A stretch of 64,000 nucleotides of DNA from CAG-238 sp934277695. GTDB lineage: Bacteria > Bacillota > Clostridia > Peptostreptococcales > Anaerovoracaceae. Position 1 is the stretch's first letter; each line of letters opens with the position of its first letter. Made by a program: the position numbers and the translations under genes. The notes below the pieces were generated by a model. The model searched no databases. It was not told the DNA's origin and saw only the letters and a program-made list of their open reading frames with translations. Positions 1-7,778 of the stretch are shown piece by piece. Location of the stretch: positions 496,001 to 560,000 of the forward strand of contig CAKQVG010000001.1 of assembly GCA_934277695.1 (NCBI GenBank), in the 5' to 3' direction.

Positions 1-264
1 TAACTTATATACGCAGTGGCCTGCGCCTTTGCCCATGAGACCGTGGTCCATGCAGTGGTTTACGATAGGCATACAATCAAGGGATGATACACCCATTCTG
101 AGTAATACCGCACGTTCAACCGATGGTGTAGTGTTTTTGTAACCTAACTCCAGAAGCGGTTCATCAACCTTGGCGATTAATTCCCAGAATCTGTTGTAAA
201 GTTCTTCGTCAGTAAGATTTGCTAAATGCTGTCTTCTTACTTGGAAATCGTCTTCTCTTTTCAT
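1..264 (-). CDS. oraS: D-ornithine 4,5-aminomutase, small (S) subunit, C-terminally cut by window edge
   Basis: The first 88 codons are present. The start is the ATG at 264, with a purine-rich stretch (GAAAGGAATTATAAGG) just upstream. The protein begins MKREDDFQVRRQHLANLTDE and continues through a VERAVLLRMG segment to GLMGKGAGHCVYK, the recognisable N-terminal part of OraS. OraS pairs with OraE, the B12- and PLP-dependent subunit, to convert D-ornithine to 2,4-diaminopentanoate in Stickland-type ornithine fermentation; oraE should lie just beyond position 1. It is the last gene visible of a minus-strand ord-ortA-ortB-oraS order. A GC-rich stem-loop separates it from ortB. Confidence 0.93.
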   Translation of the reverse strand, partial: MKREDDFQVRRQHLANLTDEELYNRFWELIAKVDEPLLELGYKNTTPSVERAVLLRMGVSSLDCMPIVNHCMDHGLMGKGAGHCVYKL

Positions 265-298
265 CCTTATAATTCCTTTCATTTAATTGCAAAACCCG

Positions 299-326
299 GG
301 GCGGGCGGCGCAAAATCCGCCTGCCC
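299..326 (-). other. GC-rich stem-loop between ortB and oraS
   Basis: On the minus strand GGGC-A-GGCGG pairs with CCGCC-C-GCCC around an 8-nt loop, giving 9 G-C pairs with one internal mismatch. It is followed by only four T residues (CGGGTTTTGC), so it is a weak terminator at best. It could attenuate transcription or stabilise mRNA ends between the thiolase and aminomutase genes. Confidence 0.6.
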
Positions 327-367
327 AAGCTTTCGCATTGATAAACATTGTTCTACCTTTACGAATC

Positions 368-1780
368 TTACAGTAATCCTTCTGCTTCAAGAGTAGCTTT
401 TACGAAGTCTACATCTGTCTTTGTTTCTACTGCAAGGAATTCGAGGTCAGCATCTGTAGGCTTAACGCCAGCCTTCTTAACAGCCTTCTTGATTAAAGAC
501 TTTCTGAAGTGTTCAATGTTGGCAACCTTGTGCTTAATCAAACCAGGGGTTGCAGGTAAGATTAAGTTTACGCCCGGCTTATCTTCTTCCTGAGGGTTTC
601 CGAATTTGATTTCGATACCGTTGTCTCTTGCGAAGTCAAGCTGTGGCTGGATATGTTTGCCTGCACCTGTGTATTCTGTTTCAGATACAACTACGATTGC
701 ATCTTCCGGAAGTTCCTGCGCATAGGAGAAAGCAGCAGCGAGTGCTGTATTTCCTGCAGGACCTCTTTCGATACCTTCGAGGTTTGCGAGCATTTCTGTC
801 ATGTACATTACTTCACCCTGTGTTACGGTGATGTACTTATCCATGTATCTGAGCGGACGAGCTGCCGAACGAGGTACATCGGAGTGGTCAGGGTCGGTAG
901 CGTAAGGAACACCGAATCCTGTGTGACCTGTTGTGCAGGACTTCTTGTTGAAGTCTGTATCGGATGCCATTGATAATCCCGTGAGGTCGATGGAAGCAGC
1001 AACTACTTCTGCATTGCAGCCTGCCTTCTGCAGACCACGTGCAGTACCTGTTACCATTCCGCCGCCTGCTGTTGTACATACAACAACATCAGGGTCTTTT
1101 CCGAGTTTTTCTCTGCACTGTGTAGCAATTTCATAACCCAGAGTTTCTACACCTGCAATACCAAACGGTGAATACAGGGATGCGTTGAAGTATCCTGTAT
1201 CTTCGAGGATTGACAGGAAGGAGTAGAATAATTCAGGTCCAACGGTAAGCTGAACGACTTCTGCTCCGAGAGCTTCGCACTTTCTTGCTTTTTCAACGAT
1301 TTCAGGTTGTCCTACGCCGTGTGAATCGTAGCATTCCTGAACGATGATGCAGTTAAGTCCCTGCATAGCAGCCTGGGAAGCAACGGCAGCACCGTAGTTT
1401 CCGGATGTAGCAGCCATAACGCCCTTGTATCCTAATTTCTTAGCGTGAGCAACTGCGCAAGCCGCACGTCTGTCTTTGAAGGAACCGGATGCGTTGCAGG
1501 ATTCGTCTTTTGCGAAAATTCTTGCGCCGTAACCCGGTTTTGCGTATTTACGTGCAAGCTTTGTAACGTTTCTGAGTTCAAGCAGCGGTGTGTTTCCTAC
1601 ACCGTGAAGTCCCTGAATTCTTTCGATTTCGTCCAATGTGTAGCCTGTTGACTTCATCAGAGCGTCATAGTCGAAAGAAATCGGAGATGTTTCAAAGTTT
1701 GAATAGTCAAGCCCTAAAGCTTCCTTCTGAATCTCGTTGGATCTGCCCATTACGGACTGATAGTCTTTTGCAAGTGTCAT
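368..1780 (-). CDS. ortB: 2-amino-4-oxopentanoate thiolase, beta subunit (PLP-dependent)
   Basis: A 470-residue protein of the threonine-synthase-like fold type II PLP family. The PLP lysine motif SGSFKDRRA places the Schiff-base lysine at about residue 102, and the glycine-rich phosphate loop is TTAGGGMVTG near residue 237. With OrtA it cleaves 2-amino-4-oxopentanoate with CoA to acetyl-CoA and D-alanine, the last step of oxidative ornithine breakdown. Its start overlaps the ortA stop by one base (TAATG), so the two are translationally coupled. Length and gene order match known OrtB clusters in amino-acid-fermenting clostridia. Confidence 0.95.
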   Translation of the reverse strand: MTLAKDYQSVMGRSNEIQKEALGLDYSNFETSPISFDYDALMKSTGYTLDEIERIQGLHGVGNTPLLELRNVTKLARKYAKPGYGARIFAKDESCNASGSFKDRRAACAVAHAKKLGYKGVMAATSGNYGAAVASQAAMQGLNCIIVQECYDSHGVGQPEIVEKARKCEALGAEVVQLTVGPELFYSFLSILEDTGYFNASLYSPFGIAGVETLGYEIATQCREKLGKDPDVVVCTTAGGGMVTGTARGLQKAGCNAEVVAASIDLTGLSMASDTDFNKKSCTTGHTGFGVPYATDPDHSDVPRSAARPLRYMDKYITVTQGEVMYMTEMLANLEGIERGPAGNTALAAAFSYAQELPEDAIVVVSETEYTGAGKHIQPQLDFARDNGIEIKFGNPQEEDKPGVNLILPATPGLIKHKVANIEHFRKSLIKKAVKKAGVKPTDADLEFLAVETKTDVDFVKATLEAEGLL

Positions 1781-2085
1781 TATTCTTCACCTCCGAAATT
1801 CATGATTTCTCTAAGCTGTCTGTCAATTTCGATGATTTCAGGAACGAATTTGCCATAGCTGTGAGTATAATACGGTGCTTCATCAATCAAAGTACCCTTT
1901 ACAAGACGGCCTACTGCGGTTTTTACCGTAACTTCGTCGCCGATTGTTGCGGTTTCATCCTGCAGAAAACCTTTTGTCCATTGTTGAAGGTCGCACTTCT
2001 TTGTATCGTCAGGTAATTTCGCAGTTCTTTCTTCTGCCTTCAAAACGATGCTGTGGATGCGAACCCAATCACCTTTCTTAGCCAT
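1780..2085 (-). CDS. ortA: 2-amino-4-oxopentanoate thiolase, alpha subunit
   Basis: A 101-residue protein starting MAKKGDWVRIHSIVL. OrtA is a small partner required for OrtB activity and is about 100 residues in other clostridia. Identification rests on size, the WVRIHSIVLK and EAPYYTHSYGKFVPEI segments, and its place between ord and ortB. The ribosome binding site AAAAAGGAGAATAAACAAA precedes the ATG. The gap to ord is 18 bases and the stop overlaps the ortB start, so the three are one transcript. Confidence 0.93.
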   Translation of the reverse strand: MAKKGDWVRIHSIVLKAEERTAKLPDDTKKCDLQQWTKGFLQDETATIGDEVTVKTAVGRLVKGTLIDEAPYYTHSYGKFVPEIIEIDRQLREIMNFGGEE

Positions 2086-2103
2086 TTTGTTTATTCTCCT
2101 TTT

Positions 2104-3165
2104 TTATTTAACGATCTTCTTGTCTTCGTCGATTAAATCTCTGAAGTCGCCCATGATTGCATGTGGAACAGGGATATCAATCATAGTCTTGAGTCCAGGA
2201 GCTGCGTTGATGCAGTGTGGAATGCAGTTCATGATCATAGCCATAGTTCCGATACCGCCTTCGATTTCCGGAGTGTTAACCATGTTTACCGGAGGAACGG
2301 AGTCAAGAATTACATAGTCGCCTGTGTGAACGCCAACCTGTTCAGGTTCGATCTGCTGAGGGTGATCCATGTCGATCTTTCTTTCGCCGTCGATGTTAAC
2401 CCAACCCTTCATAGCAACGCCTGCAACCTGTCCTGCTGCTGCGAATCCGTAAGGTGATTTTCTGTCAACATCTGTTACGATTGGTTCCATGTCCTGACCG
2501 AAGTCGTCCCACTTCCAGCCGAGAGCGTCACAAATCATCATTGTGGATTCTGCGAAACCAACGTGTCCTGCCATTGTTCCGTTTGCTTTTCTTTCGTTGA
2601 ATTCTTCAACGGAGATGCCGATACCCTGTTCTTCCATTACAGCAGGTCCGAACGGTGATAAGGAGTTAACTCTTCTTGAAGTTACGTGGTTAACTTCTTC
2701 GCATGCTGCAGTCCAAAGGATTACAAGAAGGTCCATGATTAAACCAGGGTTGATACCTGTACCCATTACGGATACGCCGTTCTTCTTAGCGATTTCGTCA
2801 AGCTTCTTAGCAAGTTCAGGTTCCTGAGCCTGTGGGTAAGCCATTTCTTCTGCGGAAGTGATAACGTTCATTCCTTTTTCCATTACAAATACTAACTTGT
2901 CATATACATCTTTTGTGAAAGAATTTGTGCAAACCACTACGATGTCTGCTGCGCCCGGTTTAATAACTTCTTCCGGAGTTCCAACGATAACGTCTTCTCT
3001 GTCGCCTCTAACGATTCCGGGAACTACGTCATATAAGCTCTTGCCGATCTTGTCGCCGATGTCGATAGCGCCAACGATGTCAACGCCTTTTTTCTTTGTG
3101 AGCATCTTGCCGATTCCGCCGCCCATTGCGCCGAGTCCCCAAAGGATTACTTTTACATTTTTCAT
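2104..3165 (-). CDS. ord: 2,4-diaminopentanoate dehydrogenase
   Basis: A 353-residue oxidoreductase with an N-terminal Rossmann motif (VILWGLGAMGGGIGKML, residues about 5-21) of the dihydrodipicolinate-reductase-like type. It oxidatively deaminates 2,4-diaminopentanoate to 2-amino-4-oxopentanoate using NAD(P)+, feeding OrtAB. I chose the ATG at 3165 because AAGGAGAC sits just upstream; the reading frame stays open further upstream to 3240, but that part overlaps the sigma-54 promoter and would be untranslated. It is the first gene of the ornithine operon as seen here. Confidence 0.94.
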   Translation of the reverse strand: MKNVKVILWGLGAMGGGIGKMLTKKKGVDIVGAIDIGDKIGKSLYDVVPGIVRGDREDVIVGTPEEVIKPGAADIVVVCTNSFTKDVYDKLVFVMEKGMNVITSAEEMAYPQAQEPELAKKLDEIAKKNGVSVMGTGINPGLIMDLLVILWTAACEEVNHVTSRRVNSLSPFGPAVMEEQGIGISVEEFNERKANGTMAGHVGFAESTMMICDALGWKWDDFGQDMEPIVTDVDRKSPYGFAAAGQVAGVAMKGWVNIDGERKIDMDHPQQIEPEQVGVHTGDYVILDSVPPVNMVNTPEIEGGIGTMAMIMNCIPHCINAAPGLKTMIDIPVPHAIMGDFRDLIDEDKKIVK

Positions 3166-3223
3166 TTTAACTGTCTCCTTTTCAAAACAATATTTGTTTA
3201 AATTAAACATGCTACTATATATA

Positions 3224-3239
3224 AGCAAAAGCTGTGCCA
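3224..3239 (-). promoter_or_regulatory. Sigma-54 (-24/-12) promoter of the ornithine operon
   Basis: The minus strand reads TGGCACAGCTTTTGCT, a full match to the consensus TGGCAC-N5-TTGCW with correct GG-to-GC spacing. Transcription should begin near 3212, leaving a leader of about 47 bases before ord. The neighbouring enhancer-binding activator gene (3462-4880) supports the call. Confidence 0.92.
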
Positions 3240-3324
3240 TATATTTATCTGAATATTGTATACATACTTGTACAAAAAACCTTGCTTTTCCACAATTTTT
3301 TTCAGTATTTTGTACGGTTTTCTG

Positions 3325-3343
3325 TGCAAAAATCCAATTTGCA
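3325..3343 (-). promoter_or_regulatory. Candidate upstream activator site (dyad TGCAAA-N7-TTTGCA)
   Basis: An inverted repeat about 100 bases upstream of the sigma-54 promoter, a usual distance for an enhancer-binding-protein site. A related dyad (TGCAAA-N4-TTTGCA) lies over the activator's own promoter at 4927-4942. Binding by the adjacent activator is inferred. Confidence 0.45.
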
Positions 3344-3416
3344 TGATGGTTTCCAATTTATGCTTTCGGCTCTTAACGCTTTCTTAGCCTTTCTTTTCTT
3401 AATTTTCTTCAATAAC

Positions 3417-3453
3417 GCAAAAAAACTTGCATATTATGTGCAAGTTTTTTTGC
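3417..3453 (-). terminator. Intrinsic terminator after the sigma-54 activator gene
   Basis: A perfect 15-bp stem (GCAAAAAAACTTGCA paired with TGCAAGTTTTTTTGC) with a 7-base loop. The stop codon of the activator lies at 3462, just upstream on the minus strand. The A and T runs in the arms make it usable in either direction. Confidence 0.85.
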
Positions 3454-3461
3454 ATATCGTC

Positions 3462-4880
3462 CTATCTTATGTCGAAAATGTGATATTTTTTCAGTTTGTG
3501 CTGCAGATTCTGACGCTTGATCTGCAAAGCTTTTGCCGCCTTGCTGATATTTCCGTCCGACTCTATCATCGCTTCCTTTATAATTCTCTCCTCTATCGCA
3601 TCCAGATACTCTCCGAGCGGCACATCCGCGTCGTAATCAACCTCCGTGCGTACGGCTTTTTTCCCCGTTTCCGGCATGCTGAGCAGTTTTTCGGTCAAAA
3701 CGTGTTCTTTATCTGCCATAGAAACCGTTTGTTCTATGATGTTTTCGAGTTCTCTGACATTTCCGGGATAATCGTATTTCTGAAGTTTTCGAATTGCTTC
3801 ATCGGATACCATCCAAAGCTCTTTGCCAAACCGTTTGTTATGCTTTTCGAGGAAGCGCTCTGCCAAAATCGGAATATCATCAGGACGCTCTCTCAGAGCG
3901 GGAATAGATATGTTGATTACATTCAGTCTGTAATAAAGGTCCTTTCTGAGCTTGCCCTGCCGGATCAGTTCCTCCGGCGGCTCGTTCACCGTGGCAATAA
4001 TGCGAACGGCAATCGGAATATCCTTATTTCCACCGACTCTTCTTACGTAATTCTCCTGCAGAACACGCAAAAGCTTGCTTTGCAATTCATAAGGCATGGC
4101 ACTTATTTCATCGAGCAGCAAGGTCCCTCCGTTTGCCTGTTCAAACAGCCCTGCTCTGTCAATCGCCCCGGTGAAGCTGCCCTTTGTCGTACCGAACAAA
4201 ATTCCTTCCAGCAATGTTTCCGGAATCGCAGCGCAGTTCTGTGCCAAAAACGGTCTCTCTTTTCGCGGTCCGCCGTAGTGAATGCTCTGCGCGAACAATT
4301 CTTTGCCCGTACCCGTTTCGCCGTAGATGAAAACGCTCGCATCGTTTCCCGCAGCACGCTTTGCACGATTTACCGCAGCTTTAAACTTTTCGTTTTCCCC
4401 GTAAATATCGTCAAATGTATACCGTCTTATGCCGCTCTGTACAGCCGGCGCATTCGGTTCGCTCCGCTCTCTCTTAACCTCTTGAAGCTCGAGAAGCGTA
4501 TCCGACATTTTCCGTATATTCGTTATATCCTTTGCAACTTCAACCGCTGCAACCGCTTCGCCATCCACAACAATCGGAATTGTGCTGTTGATGGTTGTAA
4601 TTTCCTTGCCGTAAAGATTTTTATAGGTCTGCTGCTTTTTCAATGTGGGCTCTTTCTTTGTAAGTGCACGGAACATCGTGCTTTCTCCCATGCGAAAATC
4701 CGGGAATGCCTCGTGAAACTTTTTGCCGAGGACATCATCCATATTTACCTTTTCCATTGATGCCATCGCCTTATTGTAATACTGCCCCACACCGTCCTGG
4801 TCAACGATATAAACGCCCTCATCTATAAGCTCAATCAGAGCCTCGATTATTTTGCTGTAATATTCCGCATCCATAATCAC
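3462..4880 (-). CDS. ordR: Sigma-54-dependent activator, PAS/AAA+/Fis-type HTH (OrdR-type)
   Basis: A 472-residue enhancer-binding protein. A PAS sensor domain occupies residues about 10-120. The AAA+ domain follows, with Walker A GETGTGKE (187-194), the sigma-54 contact loop GSFTGA (234-239) and Walker B LLLDEI (254-259). A Fis-type helix-turn-helix ends the protein. There is no receiver domain, so a small ligand at the PAS domain is the likely signal. The GTG at 4880 has the better-spaced AAAGGA; the in-frame ATG at 4874 is an alternative. Its position directly upstream of the sigma-54 promoter of ord argues that it controls ornithine fermentation. The symbol follows the regulator I recall from Clostridioides difficile. 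Confidence 0.85.
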   Translation of the reverse strand: MIMDAEYYSKIIEALIELIDEGVYIVDQDGVGQYYNKAMASMEKVNMDDVLGKKFHEAFPDFRMGESTMFRALTKKEPTLKKQQTYKNLYGKEITTINSTIPIVVDGEAVAAVEVAKDITNIRKMSDTLLELQEVKRERSEPNAPAVQSGIRRYTFDDIYGENEKFKAAVNRAKRAAGNDASVFIYGETGTGKELFAQSIHYGGPRKERPFLAQNCAAIPETLLEGILFGTTKGSFTGAIDRAGLFEQANGGTLLLDEISAMPYELQSKLLRVLQENYVRRVGGNKDIPIAVRIIATVNEPPEELIRQGKLRKDLYYRLNVINISIPALRERPDDIPILAERFLEKHNKRFGKELWMVSDEAIRKLQKYDYPGNVRELENIIEQTVSMADKEHVLTEKLLSMPETGKKAVRTEVDYDADVPLGEYLDAIEERIIKEAMIESDGNISKAAKALQIKRQNLQHKLKKYHIFDIR

Positions 4881-4902
4881 ACCCGTTTCCTTTCCTGCTC
4901 AT

Positions 4903-4931
4903 ATTTTAGCACAAAAAGGAACGGGGTGCAA
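4903..4931 (-). promoter_or_regulatory. Sigma-A promoter of the activator gene
   Basis: On the minus strand TTGCAC, a 17-base spacer, then TAAAAT. The -35 box overlaps the dyad TGCAAA-N4-TTTGCA at 4927-4942, which would allow autoregulation. Confidence 0.75.
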
Positions 4932-4968
4932 ACTTTTTTGCATCTCGTGCGGCAAAAACACGTATCAG

Positions 4969-5637
4969 TCAGCTTTCAACCTTCTCACCTCTGCGATAGA
5001 TCTGTGCACCTGCAATCTGCTTTAGGTCTATGTTTGGATTTCTTTCAATCAGCTCAAAGCTCTCCCCCGGCTGCATAAACGGTTTGACAACCTCCGCAAG
5101 CCTTGGAAACAGGTCGAACTTGCTGCCGTAAAAATCTATGCTCAGCATCAGATGCGGCCTCTTTTCGTTTTCGCCCTTTGCGCGAAAAGCCCACAAAGCG
5201 TTTATTCCTATCTCGCCGAGGCAAAAATCGCAAACAGCCTCCCGCAGCCCCTTCGGCAAATTCCGCGCAGGCTGGAGTTCCGTGGTTCCGATGTGGTCGT
5301 TTCTTTGCACGGTCATTCCTTTCGTAATCGAATCATACCTTTCCAAATCCTCTCTTCCGATAAGAATGTTCTTGGAAAAAGGTTCAATGACCATTCCTTT
5401 TATATTTCCCTCCAATTCGATAAAGAGATTCCTGAGGTTCGAAAAAGTGAATTCCGCAAACTCCTCGCCCTCGAAATTCCCGATCTCCGAATGAACCGAA
5501 AAAAATGCAGGCAGAAAATTCTCCCCGGCTCCGTTTGTCAGAATTTCCAGTGCAAGGCCCCCGTCATCGTTCTGTTTATACGGCACAAAAAGCGTTGTCC
5601 CGTGCAAAGCAAGATAAAACTTATGATTTCTTTCCAT
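4969..5637 (-). CDS. SseB-family protein
   Basis: A 222-residue soluble protein. The N-terminal half (HKFYLALHGTTLFVPYKQNDDGG ... LEILTNGAGENFLPAFFSV) matches the SseB N-terminal fold, and residues about 115-220 resemble the SseB C-terminal domain. The family's function is poorly defined; the name comes from enhanced serine sensitivity in E. coli. I chose the ATG at 5637, preceded by AAGGTAG. It starts 10 bases after the upstream small gene stops, so both are likely on the riboswitch-controlled transcript. No membrane segment or signal peptide is seen. Confidence 0.7.
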   Translation of the reverse strand: MERNHKFYLALHGTTLFVPYKQNDDGGLALEILTNGAGENFLPAFFSVHSEIGNFEGEEFAEFTFSNLRNLFIELEGNIKGMVIEPFSKNILIGREDLERYDSITKGMTVQRNDHIGTTELQPARNLPKGLREAVCDFCLGEIGINALWAFRAKGENEKRPHLMLSIDFYGSKFDLFPRLAEVVKPFMQPGESFELIERNPNIDLKQIAGAQIYRRGEKVES

Positions 5638-5647
5638 TTTCTCTACC

Positions 5648-5929
5648 TTATTCATATATGCAATATGCCGGGTAGGTCTCTCCGACGAACACCCATACAT
5701 TCTCTCCCATTTCAAGGTGCTTCTCAAAAACTCTGTCCGGAATAAACAGTTTGACTGCGGTACGCTTCGTTCCTTTTAAAAGAAGCCCATCGTCTGTCGG
5801 GTTCTCACGGAATTCTTTTATTTTCCTGCCTAAATCAGGAATCCCCGCTTCCTTGCCGAAGTTATCCGCAAACTGTGCAATCGTGGTATAAACCACATTG
5901 TCCGGGTCTTCAAACCAGCTCTGTCTCAT
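5648..5929 (-). CDS. Small protein of unknown function downstream of the cobalamin riboswitch
   Basis: A 93-residue soluble protein beginning MRQSWFEDPDNVVYTTIAQF. It has no motif I recognise. A strong ribosome binding site (AAAGGAGGAATGAAAA) precedes the ATG. It lies immediately after the riboswitch terminator and is followed closely by the SseB-family gene, so the two probably work together. Nothing in it suggests B12 transport or a B12-dependent reaction, which makes its location notable. Confidence 0.75.
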   Translation of the reverse strand: MRQSWFEDPDNVVYTTIAQFADNFGKEAGIPDLGRKIKEFRENPTDDGLLLKGTKRTAVKLFIPDRVFEKHLEMGENVWVFVGETYPAYCIYE

Positions 5930-5950
5930 TTTTCATTCCTCCTTTTGTTA

Positions 5951-5983
5951 AATAAAAAGCAGGCTGCCACTCTGACAGTCTGC
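5951..5983 (-). terminator. Intrinsic terminator of the cobalamin riboswitch
   Basis: On the minus strand GCAG-A-CTGTCA pairs with TGGCAG-C-CTGC around a GAG loop, followed by TTTTTATT. It lies between the aptamer and the ribosome binding site of the 93-residue gene, so it is probably the expression platform. Confidence 0.8.
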
Positions 5984-6124
5984 CGATAATCCGTTTTGTG
6001 CGTATGCAAAAAATACAACGCTCCCGAAAAGTGCCGCTTTGCAAATTCTCCCACCGCTTTAACAAAAGAATTCTTACGCCTTGCTTACCTTTCCGTCCGG
6101 ATGTTTCCTCTGCTGCAGAGATTC

Positions 6125-6248
6125 GTACATCCAAGCGATAACTCGTCTCCCGACTTGTCGTTTGAAACGCATTACGGTTGCTCGCCAGTATGGGACTCTC
6201 ACCCAACTTCCGTTAGTTACCCTTCGAAGTATGAAATTGTATCCTTAT
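6125..6248 (-). promoter_or_regulatory. Cobalamin riboswitch (compact form)
   Basis: On the minus strand three conserved cobalamin blocks appear in order: GGGTGAGAGTCCC (6192-6204), GCAACCGTAATGCG (within 6168-6181) and AAGTCGGGAGACGAG (6142-6156). Only about ten bases separate the second and third blocks, so the usual P7-P10 extension is missing, as in compact class II variants. A sigma-A promoter lies just upstream and a terminator downstream. The outer boundaries are approximate. About 150 bases of further structured leader separate the aptamer from the terminator. Confidence 0.87.
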
Positions 6249-6254
6249 GCCACT

Positions 6255-6283
6255 ATCATACAATATTTTTTTGGTTTTGTAAA
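6255..6283 (-). promoter_or_regulatory. Sigma-A promoter driving the cobalamin riboswitch
   Basis: On the minus strand TTTACA, a 17-base spacer, then TATGAT, with transcription expected to start near 6248, directly before the aptamer. Confidence 0.8.
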
Positions 6284-6361
6284 TAGGCAATCCTCGTGAG
6301 GCAGGGTTGTTTCATGCGATATTCAGGATAAAATCAGACATACTCAGGTTAAAAAACTGCA

Positions 6362-6389
6362 TTGTTATGAAAAATCAGGAGTCTATAAT
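6362..6389 (+). promoter_or_regulatory. Sigma-A promoter of the cyclic-ureide cluster
   Basis: TTGTTA, a 16-base spacer, then TATAAT. The start would fall near 6396, giving a leader of about 15 bases that begins at the ribosome binding site AAAGGAGG (6395-6402). The stretch between this and the divergent riboswitch promoter (6284-6361) holds only a weak 7-bp stem-loop at about 6289-6310. Confidence 0.75.
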
Positions 6390-6410
6390 GTAAGAAAGGA
6401 GGTCGCTAAA

Positions 6411-7778
6411 ATGAGATATGATTTAATAATTAAGAACGGTCAGGTTATCACGGAGCATGGAATGCAACAGGTAGACGTGTGTATAAGCGACGGAAAGATT
6501 GCATATATCGGCAAATGTACTGACCAAGACAGCTGGGATAAAGAAATTGATGCGGATGGGCAATATGTCTTCCCGGGATTTATTGATCCGCATGTGCACC
6601 TGAATGATCCCGGCTTGACAAACAGTGAAGATTTTTATACCGGCACATGCGCTGCAGCAGCCGGAGGAATTACAACGGTATTGGAACATCCGTTGACTTT
6701 CCCTCTGCCGGATCATTTACAGAGTTTTAATGAAAAGAAAGAAATCGCAAAGAGCAAGGCTGTAGTCAATTTTGGACTCTTTGGAGCCTGTTCGGAGAAT
6801 AATCAATTAGAAATGGAAAAAATGATAGAAAATGGTGCGATAGCCTTTAAAACATTTTTAACTTATTCACCCGAAATTCCAAAACTAGACGATGGACATC
6901 TTCTGGAACGCATGGCGTTTTTATCAGGTCGCGATATCGTGCTTGCCATCCATTGCGAGAATAATGATATTGTGGAGTACTACACTGCAAAGCTGCAGGC
7001 AGAAGGAAGAACCAAACCGGAAGATTATCCTGACGGCAGACCTGAAATCGCCGAAATTGAAGCAGTTTCAAGGATGGCTCTCTTTGCAAAGGAAACCGGA
7101 TGCAAAGTGAATATTGCACATTGCACTTTGGAAGAGGCGGTAGACATTGTACAAGAAGCCAAAAAAGCCGGGGCGGATATTTCCGTGGAGACTTGTCCGC
7201 AGTATTTACTTTTAAATCGCTCTATGCTTCCAAAATTAGGTGTGTTTGGAATATGCAATCCGCCGCTGCGCCAGGAGGAAAGCGTTGAAAAACTCTGGAA
7301 TGCTATTTTTGACGGGAAAATTGATTGGGTATGCAGTGATCATGCGACTTATACCGTAGAAGAAAAGATGGCTGGAAGCGATAACGTTTTTAAAACTCCG
7401 GCCGGTGTAACGAGCGTAGAACTTTGCTATCAACTGTTTTTCAGTGAAGGCGTCATCAAAAGAGGATTGCCTGTGGAAAAATTTGTGGAATTGAGCAGCA
7501 CGAATGCGGCGAAAAGATATCGATTGTATCCGAACAAAGGGCGTATTGCGGTAGGTGCGGATGCTGATGTAGTCATTTTAGACCCGAATGAAGCATGGCA
7601 CATAGAGGACAGCGCTTTGAAGCAAATGATAAAATGGAGTCCATATCAAGGCATGAGCGTAAATGGAAAGGTCAAAAAAACAATTGTCAATGGCGTCGAA
7701 GTCTATGATGGAGCAGATGTGATCGGCGAAAAAGGCTGCGGTACTTTTGCTCAGCCAATTGAAAGGAAAAACAGATGA
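6411..7778 (+). CDS. Cyclic amidohydrolase, allantoinase/hydantoinase (dihydropyrimidinase) family
   Basis: A 455-residue metal-dependent amidohydrolase. The binuclear metal ligands are visible: H61 and H63 in DPHVHLN, the bridging lysine K147 in AIAFKTF, H181, H237 and D310 in CSDHATY. It opens a cyclic ureide ring such as allantoin or a 5-substituted hydantoin to the carbamoyl or allantoate-type acid. The C-terminal WSPYQG ... VKKTIVNGVEVYDG segment resembles allantoinase (AllB). Length is typical. It is first in an operon with a racemase, an M20 amidohydrolase and a permease, the classic set for hydantoin or allantoin use. Sequence alone does not settle the substrate. Confidence 0.85.
   Translation: MRYDLIIKNGQVITEHGMQQVDVCISDGKIAYIGKCTDQDSWDKEIDADGQYVFPGFIDPHVHLNDPGLTNSEDFYTGTCAAAAGGITTVLEHPLTFPLPDHLQSFNEKKEIAKSKAVVNFGLFGACSENNQLEMEKMIENGAIAFKTFLTYSPEIPKLDDGHLLERMAFLSGRDIVLAIHCENNDIVEYYTAKLQAEGRTKPEDYPDGRPEIAEIEAVSRMALFAKETGCKVNIAHCTLEEAVDIVQEAKKAGADISVETCPQYLLLNRSMLPKLGVFGICNPPLRQEESVEKLWNAIFDGKIDWVCSDHATYTVEEKMAGSDNVFKTPAGVTSVELCYQLFFSEGVIKRGLPVEKFVELSSTNAAKRYRLYPNKGRIAVGADADVVILDPNEAWHIEDSALKQMIKWSPYQGMSVNGKVKKTIVNGVEVYDGADVIGEKGCGTFAQPIERKNR

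Noticed and set aside
3234..4760. A 508-codon open frame on the plus strand
   Set aside because: It runs antisense through the sigma-54 activator gene, whose domains are complete and convincing. The plus-strand product has no recognisable motif and no ribosome binding site.
5910..6206. A 98-codon open frame on the minus strand across the riboswitch leader
   Set aside because: It covers conserved aptamer bases and the terminator, has no ribosome binding site and its product is not protein-like.
6284..6361. A terminator at the CAATCCT/AGGGTTG hairpin (about 6293-6310)
   Set aside because: The stem is only 7 bp with a G-U pair and is followed by just three T residues; it lies between two divergent promoters where no transcript needs to end.
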